64,000 nucleotides of DNA from Ustilaginoidea virens (taxonomy: Eukaryota; Ascomycota; Sordariomycetes; Hypocreales; Clavicipitaceae): positions 2,914,001-2,978,000 of the forward strand of contig NC_057320.1 in NCBI RefSeq assembly GCF_000687475.1, written 5' to 3'. Positions 25,074-35,261 of this stretch are shown here, one piece after another. Within the stretch, counting starts at the first letter, position 1. Every line of letters begins with the position of its first letter. The notes under the pieces were generated by a model that was not told where the DNA came from, ran no database searches, and was given only the letters and a program-made list of their open reading frames with translations. The translations under genes were made by a program, and so were the position numbers.

Positions 25074-27307
25074 CTATCCCAGCAGAGTTGGCATTATTTC
25101 ATAGCTCTCGATTTCGCTGATGATGGAGTCATCCGCCGCAATCGTGCTGAGCATCTCCTGCTGAGAAAGACCCAGCCAAAACTGCGAGTTTTCTCGCTGC
25201 TGCTTCTTCGCCTTGTATATTTCCTGAGCTACCGCCTTGACCTGCCCGCGAGCCCGGTCTGCGGCACCCCATACTTCGGAAAGGCAGTTCAGCGCCCCAA
25301 TGTTGAGCCGGACTTGCTGGCGAAGATCGTCGTCGTCGTGCGGTATGAAGAACAGCGCCCATCGGCTGAGATGCACAATCGAGGACAGCGTGATGACGCA
25401 CGTGAAAAAGTGCGTGTGTGAAAGGAGCGGTACCCTGTGAGTAATCATGTTGCTGATGCTGTTGGCAGATTGTATGGTGTGCCTCGTGTGCGAGTTGAAC
25501 AGATCCCCCGCCTGGATAGCCTGATGCGGCGCGCAAGAATTGATGTCCTGGGTCGGTGTCGAGTCGAGTTGCGAGTGTGGCTGATGGAGCATGATGGACG
25601 TGGCTTGGTTCATCATGTGAGCCTGGAACATCATCTCGTCCAGCTTCCCGTTCTTTTGCAGTGCGTCCCGTTTTGCTGCCGGAAGGTGCAGGCGCCAGTT
25701 GGTCAAGAGGCTTTCAATCTTGGCCAGGTTCTCATCATCCGACCCAAAGATGGGGCCCACCCGCATGAACTTGCCCAGATTTCGCGCGCACAAGACTCGG
25801 TAGGCAAACGAGGAGAACTCGCGGTCTTCGCCGGAAAAGTCTTGGTCTTCAAGATCGTCAAGATAAAGCGGAATAGGTATACTCTTTTACCAAATCAGGT
25901 CAGCATGAAATTTTGCAAAACATCTTTTGCGTCTCCGGGGGGGGTCTTTTTTTTTTTTTTTGGTGACTTGTTTTCTTACCGCAGTTAGATATTGATCTTC
26001 TTCGCAGGGAAGTGCGGCTCCCGCCGGCACGTCAAAAAGCAAAAAGTTGGTGACGCGGTGAACCCCTGCAATCATTCCGTCTATGACGAACAAATCCCAC
26101 CACGTTCGACGCCAGCTTTCCTCCAGCACGGCGATGCCTCGTCCGTGAGAGATTGCGAAATCCCGAGTTTGCAGGCCCAGTTCCAGGGCCAAGGTTTCCG
26201 CATCGTTCAGAATCAATCGCGCCTTCTCCTGCTGGCAGCCGCCATCCAGGCCCACAATCAAAAGCATCATGGCTTGAACCAGGAAGCCGTCCTTGGACCG
26301 TCCGGGGTCTTGAACAAGAGAAAAGGCCTCGTCAAACAATCTCTCACGAGTCGAGGCACCCGCATCGATGAATATTGATCCCACCCATCTGATCGCAGCA
26401 AAGAGCGCTTTCGTCGAAACTTCCTTGGCCATTTGGAGAAGAAAAGGTTTGGGCAGTACGAAAGGATGTGAGGCATGGAAGTGATGGTAGAACGAGTCGA
26501 AACACTTTTCCTCGATACTCGGACCGGTGCTGTGCGTAAATATCCGGCTACCGGAGCTATTGACTACCCAAGCCGGGTCTATCTCGTTGACAGCGCAGTA
26601 TGATTTGTAGAGCTCCATGTTTGTTGGCTGTGCATGACCGGCGTACTGTGTCGCGGTAACAGCCTGTGAGGGCAAAGTAGGTGGGATGAATGCGCTTCCA
26701 GAAATGGTGGGCATATTTGACGCGCCCGTTCGAGCCCCAAGAAGCATGGGACAATCGGAAACACCGGGACCGGGACTCAAGTCGGGAGGCGATGTGGCCT
26801 GCCTCTTGTTGGGGTTCTGGGCGGCCCCCCGACGCGGACCCTTGTACCCTCTCCGGGAGGCGACATAGACGCATTCACTTTGGGTACTGACGCAGCGGGC
26901 GCAAGGAGCTTGCCCGTCGCATTTGAGGTGTTTGCTGCGCTGTCCGAGAGGGAAAGAGGCAGTAAAGAATTGGCGAGGTTAGTCATGACATGAATTGAGG
27001 ATAAGGCCTGGAAATAACGACTTGGCCCTCTCCCCCCCCACCTCCCCTTTCCCTCATATCCCCCCCCCCCCCCTCCCCCCAGAGCAGGTAGACTTACGCA
27101 GGCGAGACAAGCTGCTGGCACCGTGGATTCTCGGGAGCGTCCGTCGTTGCCCGGGTCGGTATTTGAGCTTCTGTCGCTGGCATCGATGGGGACTGTGGAG
27201 GAGGTGCTGTGTGCCTGAGAAGCCGGTGATGAAGTAGCGGACATGGAGGCCGGCTGTGTCTGAGGCGGCGAAAAGGGGTCCGTATCCGCCTCGGCCTGGA
27301 AGGTCAT
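25074..27307 (-). CDS. Zn2Cys6 fungal-type transcription factor
   Basis: Predicted nuclear DNA-binding regulator; target genes unknown. Exons 27307-27098, 26939-25980 and 25883-25074 give 659 residues. The zinc cluster fits CX2CX6CX5CX2CX6C exactly, with Cys at 67, 70, 77, 83, 86 and 93 (ACLACRSKHLKCDGQAPCAR). The first intron (27097-26940) splits it directly after the second Cys, and this intron holds a long C-run. The cluster is followed by a basic linker RRGYKGPRRG. The middle region matches the fungal-specific TF domain (FDSFYHHFHASHPFVLPKPF, WRRTWWDLFVIDGM). Intron 2 (25979-25884) contains a T-run. The start MTFQAEAD is the first Met after the frame's hydrophobic non-coding stretch. Confidence 0.92.
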
Positions 27308-28086
27308 TTCGGACCGGCGGGACGAAATCGTCGTGAAGAAAGGGACCAAGATGAGGAGAAAGCATCCAGAGACAAGCCAAGAGATGGGATTTAGACACGA
27401 ATTTGCAGAGAAATGGCGCCTGTGATTCAGCAACAAATATCAGTACGGCAGAGTAGGCGGTGCTGTCATGTCGTCGAGAGGCTGATTGGCAGAGACGAGG
27501 CAACCAGCAGAAAGCCGAGTGGAAAGCAGGCTTGAGACTGATGGACCGGAGGATGTAGAAATTCCAAGAAGTGCCAGAGCGGTTATGGTTGGTGTCATGA
27601 CAACTCTCAAGGGAGTACGGATTAAGCGAGTAGGTGAGTAAGTGAGTAAGTGAGGCTGTCAAGTCTCGGTCGGCAATTTTGAAATTGGACCGGCGGGTGG
27701 GAAGGGACGGGTGCAGAGCAGTGCAGAGCAGTGCAGAGCAAGAACAAAGCAGAAGCAATTATGTGGCGGCGGCGTTCAGGTGTTCCAATCGAACTGGGCC
27801 GTCGTGCGTCACAGCATCTTTGATGCTTGCGAATAATAAGGTTTGATTCTTGGGATCGTCCAAGCCGGCCCTGGCTGGATGCCCACACCCAAGTCCGTCG
27901 CAGTCGAGGGTCCGGCCGGCTGATTCGTGGCCAGGCAATCAGGATTCACTCACTTAGGACGCGGCGGCGAGGGGGGGGGGGGGGGGGCATTTGCCCAAGG
28001 CCCACCAGCACCAGCGCCTTTTTTTTCGGACGGGGATGGGCATACAAATCCGACCGGATCCAGCACGGGCTGGCAACAAGGTACGT

Positions 28087-28125
28087 ATGTATCGTATCGT
28101 ATCGTATCGTATCGTATCGTGTCGT
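28087..28125. repeat. (ATCGT)n pentanucleotide microsatellite
   Basis: Six perfect 5-bp units flanked by degenerate copies. Confidence 0.9.
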
Positions 28126-28406
28126 TGAGCGCAGCAGAGTTTGGACGGCGGGCGGGCGGGTTGGTTGTTCCGTTGTTGGTTGCCGACTTCCAAGGTTGTC
28201 AAGGTTGTGAGCCATAGGCCTGGCCAGCCCGTCCGCATCCATCCATCCTGTCCAAAGGAGCAACTGGACTGGGGCGACGGGTCTGCCCAATACCGGCCTT
28301 CCACCAAGCCAATTGAACGGGGGCGCAGGCCCGCCTGCGCCACTCGTGCGTGTCTGGTGGTGCGGAAGCCGTCTGCAGGCTAGATGGTGGGGCCGATCAG
28401 CGCCCC

Positions 28407-28464
28407 CCAGGCACTGACCTCCCAGGCACTGACCTCCCAGGCACTGACCTCCCAGGCACTGACC
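28407..28464. repeat. 15-bp minisatellite (unit CCCAGGCACTGACCT)
   Basis: Four near-perfect head-to-tail copies of a 15-bp unit. Confidence 0.9.
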
Positions 28465-28726
28465 CCCAGGCCGCAGGCGAAACGCTCCAGTCAACGGCTT
28501 GCCTGGTCCTGGTACTTACTGGCGGTGCCTGCCTGATACATGTCGACTGGGTACTCCGTATGTCGGGTTATGTCAGGTACATACCAGCACGACCTCTTTT
28601 GTGCTCCGAGTCCGTCAACTCCGTGGCCGGCGGCTCAAGTGCACCATGATACCGCGCGTTATACATAGCACACTTGTTAGCGTCATCTTGGGACTGGAGT
28701 CTGCATGTGGTGTTTGCACGAGACTA

Positions 28727-29515
28727 CATATCAACCGACCTATGCCCCCCCCTTGTCATTCGACCCCCCCATAATAACTTAACTGACCTGACCAAGGCTC
28801 TTTCCTAATATAGAGATACGCTAATAAAGAGTAGTGGATCCTTTAATCTACAGTAGCCACTAGACTATAAGTATCTTTATATATATTTTCCTATAGGAGG
28901 TGACTTCTATTATATTTTTACCAGGTATCCCTACCTAAGAACCTAATATTAAAAGTAAATAAAGTGCCTTTATATAGACTTTTCTATAGAAAGTGACTTC
29001 CTTTCTTTTTACTAGGTAGGTACTTAGGTACTTAGGTATTATAGTAGAAAAAAGTACCTTTATATATATTTTTCTATATAAAGTGACTTCTAATACTTCT
29101 ACTAAGTGCCTAGTACCTAGGTACCTAGGTACCTACCTATTTAGTAGGTACTAGGGATAGAAAGAGAGATAGGTACCTTTATATATATATTTCTATATAA
29201 AGTGACTTATTTTATTTCTTATATTAGGTACCCTTATATAAGAACCTAATAAAACAGCAGAGAAAGTACTTCTCTCTATATTTTTCTATAGAAAGTGACT
29301 TCTTTAATTTCTTTTACTAGGTACCCCTACCTAGGAACCTAGTAAAATAGCAGAGAAAGTACTTCTCTATATAGTATTCTATGTAAAGTGACCTGACCCT
29401 ACTATTCCCTAATAAACCAATTATATTAAGAGTATAGCCCATAGCAATGGTCAGGTCAGTTAAGTTATTATGGGGGGGTCGGATGACAAGGGGGGGACAC
29501 AGGTCGGTTGACCTG
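28727..29515. mobile_element. MITE-like TIR element with internal 93-bp repeats
   Basis: About 65-bp terminal inverted repeats are visible: the left arm at 28731-28794 (TCAACCGACCT... to ...TAACTTAACTGACCTGACCA) is matched on the opposite strand by 29448-29511 with only a few mismatches. TA dinucleotides flank both outer ends (28725-28726 and 29516-29517), fitting a TA target duplication as in Tc1/mariner-like elements. The AT-rich interior has no open frame and is built from about six copies of a unit whose core GTGACTT (last copy GTGACCT) recurs at 28900, 28993, 29083, 29202, 29295 and 29388. It therefore looks non-autonomous. Superfamily assignment rests only on the TA flanks. Confidence 0.85.
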
Positions 29516-32068
29516 TACCCTCGCCTGCAACCCATAATAAGTTGTGCAACGTGACCCGTGGCGCGTCGTAGTCCGCAATCCTAGTAGTCCTGGATGCTCC
29601 CGAGTCCCGACTCCTGAGCAGGCGCATAAATAAATAAATTCCGCTATTGTTGCAACTCCTTTCTCATGAGCCGAGCGGTCAAACAGCGTCTGGAGCCAAA
29701 ACCGGGGCGTGTTTTCCGTAAAATTGTAAAACGGGGACGCCATGTCCCTGGTCGTCGTTTCCGCTGCTCATATTACCTCGGCCCCCAAACCACTCAAACC
29801 GCACGACAAGTTTGATGATACGAGTTGTGTCTGGTGTTGCCTTGGCCTCAACCGCATGAGCTTGTCCTTGTCTGCATGCGGAAACTATAGCCAGGCAAGG
29901 CGCCAAGCACGCAATCGCCACCGAATCCTCAGCTTCCATGGCATTTTCTCCAAGCCCAGGTGGCGCCTTTTAGTGAGGACACTATCCTTTCGAGAACTGT
30001 CGCAGTCGCAGCCTTGAGAGATATGCCACATGATGGGGTAGAAGGAGGAGCAGAGAGTCGAAGTCCGGAGCCCATTGTGCATAAGTGCTCCATAGAAGGC
30101 TATCATCCCATGCACATACTCGGTACGTACGCAGCGCCAGCGAGCAGCGAGCGACACGTCGCCTGCAAAATAACGGATTGCTTGCCAGGGCGGGGAAGTA
30201 ATCTGAGATTCTGAGACCTAGCGCTGCAGACTAGTTAGCTATTTTTATATCGATGATGTGGTCTCCTCTGCGTGCCAACTAACCAGAAAGAATGGCCAAC
30301 CCGTTCTAAAACCTTCGTCCATGTCAAGTCACTACTTACCTTGGCATACGGAGTACAGGCACAGCTCGAACCAGCGGGTCAACCAACCATTGCATCGTAT
30401 CCGTACGGAGTACAGTATGTACAAGGCGCTCCACTTTGTGCCCCGGGCCTGCAGCAATTCCTCTCAATTCTAGGCAGTGTAACCAGTGTAACCACCCAAG
30501 CCTCATGAGAGGGAAATTGCCAATGCCAATGGATGGGCCTCTCTTTCTCGTGAGATGCCAGGATGGGCGGATCGATGTGTCTGATCAGAGGTAAGCCAGC
30601 AATTAATTTGCACATAGAGTCGAGGGAAGCAAGAAAGGGAGAAGTAACCAGAGACGTGCGTGATCTGGCATGGCATGGCATGGCATGGCAGAGTGGCGAC
30701 ACACCCCCAAAGAGATCTTTGCACAGTTGAAACGAGTTATGTATGATCGATAGGTCACTGATCTGGTGCATCGTACGGAGTAGAGGGCTTCTGGCTGCGG
30801 CACGTCACGAATCATGCAGCGCAACGGGCTAAAGCTGCTCAAACAGAGCCATCGTAAGTAGGAACCAACAAACAAATTGATGTCAAAAGCATGCCGACCA
30901 CGACCGGCTCCAATGAAAGGGAACGTTTCAAACGTTGAACGTTGAGCGTCGAATCGTGACTGCCGGTAAGAATCCTGCACGGGCCAAATGACAAGTTACC
31001 GCCTGTGCTCTGGAGTCTGGAGTCTGTCTGGTACGCGGCAGGAACGAGACAGCAGCGCAGGAAGGCGCTGTCTTGCAAAACACGCGCTCACGACGTCATG
31101 ACAGTCTCGTCACGTCACGCAAAGTCCGCTAGCGCCTGGCCCAGCTCTGACCGTCAGATGAGCGAACGTTGACCTTTCAAAAGGACCAGTCCATCAAGCT
31201 GGGTCAGCTGGTTAGAGCCAAGCCAGCAGCATACGTCGTCACCGAGGCTGCAGCGAGCAAAAGTTCTCCCCCTTGCTTGGCGACTTGACTTGTTGTTCCT
31301 GGCCCAGACAAGGCGGCAGGCGGTGACAGGTCTCGCTCGAGGAGCAATCTGAGAATCGGCTCAACCCAGGCAATTTTTCAACTTGCAAGGCGTGATTCGA
31401 TATGGGTGCAGGCGTACTGAGTGCGTTGCATGTTCAACGGCAGGCGGGTGGAAGCACTAGAAAATCCGTCGCCAGTTCAAGGGGTCTTGTGCGCCCGAGT
31501 CGCGCATCTATCAGGCTGGGCCGTTTGATCAAAATAAGACCTGGGGAGTCCCGCAACTTCCCACGGGCGGGTTCGCGATGGCCGAGGCTTGGAGGACTCC
31601 GCCGTCCGCACCTCGATATTCTCGGCAGCCGTACTCCGTACAGAGCACTACGACCGGAGTAGGACCAGGTCAACTAGGAGGTAGTTGAGTCTATGCATCG
31701 CCTCCAAGTTACCGAGTACAGATGCCCGAGTCTCCGTCCCGTGGTTTGCGGCAGGCACACAGCAAGTATCTACCTAACTTGAGCAAGTCGACAACCAGGC
31801 AGGTGCCTACATACCTTGGGATAGGTTACTTGCCTGTTATAAAGACGCCAACTGGGCTGCGACATGCCTCGCCTTCAGGAGTCCGACTCTGCTTCTCTCA
31901 AAACAGCTCTCTACTGCCTGTTTCCCACTTCTGGCCCCGTCCTCTCTGCACTCTGCTGAATCGAGGTCGACCTTGTTTGCTCTGTCACGACTACGACTCA
32001 TTCACCTATACTCTGTTCTCCGTACTTACTACTGCGCCGCCGTCCAGTCCACGAGCCTGCGCCTCAGC
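29516..32068. other. Intergenic region without a supported gene
   Basis: About 2.5 kb. Four of the eight exact copies of TACGGAGTA/TACTCCGTA in the window lie here (30347, 30405, 30774, 31632), plus a (TGGCA)n array near 30669-30690. Open frames are short and show no domain. TATAAA at 31838-31843 and a CT-rich stretch after it may serve the small gene that follows. Confidence 0.5.
31838..31843 (+). promoter_or_regulatory. Candidate TATA box for the small Thr/Pro-rich gene
   Basis: TATAAA about 230 bp upstream of the ATG at 32069, followed by a CT-rich stretch at 31903-31965. The arrangement suits a fungal core promoter with a long 5' UTR. Confidence 0.3.
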
Positions 32069-32550
32069 ATGTCCATGCCTGCCGTCGACCAAGGCAAAGG
32101 CACAACGGGGACGACGACGACGACGACACCGGAGCCGGAGCCTGCTCCCGCTGTCGTTCCCCAAGCCAGCCCTCATACCGAGCAGCCAGTACGTTTCTGC
32201 TTCCTTTTGTGTCACCGCCCATGTACTCAGTACAGCCTCACGCATCTTTGAACCTCATGCACCGTCGTACCTGGCCATGATCAATTAGCCTCGCAGCCAC
32301 TGGCCACACTTCTGAGGCGGTTCGTCTCGACTGCAGAGCGTGAATTACCATGGAATAAAATCACAAAGAGTTGCCGTTGAATTTCGCTCTTCTGCATCAT
32401 TTCTGACATTTTGTTCCAAAGAGCCCGGCCAAGCCCATGTCTGTCGACTCCGTGCACCTGCGAGGCGGTGACGATAGGCTGGTAAGCTACGCGGTACAAG
32501 GTTTTGCTAGGAACCCAAAGCTTCGCAGGCAGAAGTCTGACGCAAAGTAA
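32069..32550 (+). CDS. Putative small Thr/Pro-rich protein with SVHLRGG motif
   Basis: Two exons, 32069-32188 and 32422-32550, joined by a GT-AG intron (gtacgt ... aaag), would encode 82 residues. Exon 1 is Thr/Pro/Ala-rich with seven Thr from an (ACG)n run; exon 2 opens with SPAKPMSVDSVHLRGGDD. The SVHLRGG element reminds me of small fungal proteins that carry a Cys-rich tail after it, but no Cys-rich tail is seen here, so the C-terminus may be mis-spliced or decayed. Function unknown; the gene model is tentative. Confidence 0.35.
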
Positions 32551-33358
32551 CGCGTGGCTCAAGAAAAAGGCAACGAAAAATAGAAAAGCTGGAGCATTCT
32601 GACGTCGTCTAGGCTCTGTGTTGCGGCATCTGCGGTCTCTGCTTTCTCGACTGCTGCTGCTGAGTTGGGCGGAGTGTGCCCGCCTCAAGCACCGATGAGA
32701 GACGGGTGAGAGGGATGGATCAAAAACCGGGGACATTTACGCAGCTGCAGTTATTGAATGGAGGGAGTGAGTGTCGCTTAAATCATGGACGCAGCTATTG
32801 GTTGAAACGGACTTGGAAAAAGAACCTAGCAAATACTTGCCGCCGTGCTTGATGCTTCAAGACTATAAGCCTGGATCGATTTGCCACGGATGGCGAACGG
32901 GACTCATTGCGACTCAAAAGTGTCTGTTTTCTGGGTAAATGCTCCAGGCAGTTCATCCTCACGGGCGATGGACATCACAAGCATAGATTCATGTGATGTT
33001 GGGGGAGGAGAGGGGGCGTGGGGGGCGTGGGGGATACCAGAGAGGTCAAGTGTACTTTCCATAACTACTGAATATTGATTAGATGAATTTTATCAACCTG
33101 GATCATGAGCGGGTATTCAAGACTTTATGACCGTCAAACTAGGATGGAAAGGCAAGTCAAATACGCTCACGGCATTTCATGCATCTGTCATCTGTCCCCT
33201 GTGGGTATCCCCCGTCTGATGTAGCTTCGTACACTGCCTCGTTGGGCGGGCATGTGAGGCGAAGCATGACGACTAGGTGGCGGCGGCGGCGGCGGCGGCG
33301 GCGAAGAAGACAGATTGCCGCTTGTTCAGACAGGGCCGGGACTTGGAGATGTTGTTTG
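32551..33358. other. Spacer, no gene seen
   Basis: About 0.8 kb with a (GGC)n tract at 33282-33302. No coding region is supported. Confidence 0.45.
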
Positions 33359-34290
33359 CTAGTCACTCATGAGACCAGGAGAGGACGGGCTGCTAAAACC
33401 ATACCACAACGGAGGATGGTGTGCCACGGTTTGCTTGGTACCAGCTGGCTGCTGATACTTCTGTGGATCCGGCGGTGCTTTTGCTGCTGCTGTTGCTGCT
33501 CCTGTTGCTGCATGGCTGGAGAAGGCGACTGGTGGGTGTACGGGTTGGTTTGGATTCACAGAATGGGTGAGAGTGCTTTGGCCTCGTCTCTTGTTTCTCT
33601 TGTCACGAAGGACGAGGAAGAGGGGCAAGAAACCCCGATAGCAATGGCGGCGACGCCTCCAACGGTACCACCTATGATGGCCCCAATCTCGGGTTTTGCT
33701 TCCGCCGCCATGGCCTTGAGTGGCACTGGTCGACACAGCTTGGCTGTGGTCTCTATGACGCAGATGAAGACGACGAGTCGGTTTTGGTAGTAGATTGGGC
33801 TGGCCTAGAGTCCGATGTAATGATACCAGGGATGAATGATGGTCGCGCGTTGTCTGTACATACAGTTGTAGTGCTGGTCAAGGGACTGGCTGTGCTGCCG
33901 CTGGAAGCATAAGTAGTCACGCGGTTCTGGACCCGTGCCGTGCAAGCAGAATCAGTGCAGCATGCGAGCCGATTGTCTTGCGATTCGAGAAGGAAGCATT
34001 TGTTGCCGGGCTCGCAAGATGACCCGACCCGTCTTTGCAGCAATCCCCGCCAAGGGGACTGCTGTGAGACTCGCCGCAACCATTCCGGGTGGCCAAGTCG
34101 CAGGGCCCTGACGGACATTATCGTTGCGAGGGTACGTTCGAGGCAGCAACCGTACGAACGGCATTGGCCTGACAATGGACAGCAGCAATTCAGCGCTGTT
34201 GGAGTGGTTGAGGTGTAAGTCACGGCTTGGCAGGGGAGACGGGCAAGAACCAATGCTGGAATCGGCAAAGGGGAAGAACTAACTTGTGCA
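33359..34290 (-). pseudogene. Relic of a secreted/single-pass membrane protein, frameshifted
   Basis: Pieces of one plausible protein lie in three frames. One frame gives a Cys-containing and Ser/Thr-rich ectodomain (SSCEPGNKCFLLESQDNRLACC, then a Thr/Ser stalk) and stops at 33753. A second frame carries the first half of a membrane helix (KPEIGAIIGGTVGGVAAIAIG, about 33690-33630). A third carries the other half and a basic juxtamembrane tail (GFLPLFLVLRDKRNKRRG) and runs to 33359. The helix break lies at a GGGG run, consistent with loss of one base. The order ectodomain, stalk, helix, basic tail is typical of fungal wall-sensor-like proteins. Sequencing error in homopolymers or unseen introns are alternatives. 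Confidence 0.5.
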
Positions 34291-35261
34291 CAGCCCGTAT
34301 CCTGTGTTGCAAGGACTATCGTCTGTTCAAGAGAACGTTTAGCGCGCCTCAGTCGAGGTCAGGACCGCATGGGCATTGGCATCACCGCCAGCGTCGTTGG
34401 AATGTGTTTGTTTCTGCAAACGCTTGGAGGGCGGGCCGAGTTTGCCCCATACAACCGCGACCTTTTTATATGTGACCACACGGTCAACAACAGAAGGCTT
34501 CTGTTGCCATCTCTTGCGGACAGCGATGTCTTTGCGCAGAGCCCAGAGATTCGACTTACCCGAGGTCGCTGGGGATTTCAAACAACAAGAAGATGCGAGG
34601 CCCAGGCCGTACAGATACGGCAAGTGAAGCAAGCGAAACGAAGTATTGTACCAAGGTATTCAGAAATGGTGGCTGCGACGAATTGCCATGACATACGATG
34701 CCAATCTGGAAACTGAGGTCAGTCCGACGCTTGACTTGAAATTAGGATGGAGGAAAAGAAGTCTATCTGAAATATTTGTACACATGAGACTGTCGACCAG
34801 ACTTCACTGAGGGCGGGCTCACGGGCATACAGATCTGATCTGATCCACTTATCCGCCACCTTCCAGCCAGTGGTTGTGCACTTCAGCTTCGTCCAGTACC
34901 TGGTACTCAAGCAACCAGGTACCAGAGGTTAGAAGGTAGGTTCCTAGCCCAAGGTTACTCTTAACGCAGAGGTGTTGCGCTGGACTGTACCGTCTAGCAG
35001 GACGAATCACATTGCACCGTCTGCCAGCACAACGACTTGCCTTCGACATGGGATAGCACAATCCCAACACCTCGCCAATTTTCTCGCTCTGGAACAAGTG
35101 AACACCACATGTCAATTCTCTTTGCTGTTATTGCTCGACCAAATTCTTTCTTCCCACTCACATGTCCTAAACCTTGTCAACGATCGATCCTCATCCCTCT
35201 CCCTCCGTCAAAAGAGGGGTGATCAGCTCGACGACCCACGATCCGGGCTCGTCTCGACAGC
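34291..35261. other. Spacer before the kinase gene
   Basis: It may contain decayed 5' exons of the minus-strand relic (a frame at 34632-34339 opens with a short hydrophobic stretch). The part nearest the kinase ATG (35120-35260) is C/T-rich and probably the promoter/5' UTR. Confidence 0.4.

Larger units (their letters stand above)
27308..28726. other. Intergenic spacer with minisatellites
   Basis: No gene is supported. It holds AGAGCAGTGC repeats near 27713-27741, a G-run of about 16 at 27972-27987, an (ATCGT)n array and a 15-bp array. Confidence 0.5.

Noticed and set aside
28407..28464. CRISPR-like array
   Set aside because: The 15-bp units are directly adjacent with no spacers, and the organism is eukaryotic; it is a minisatellite.
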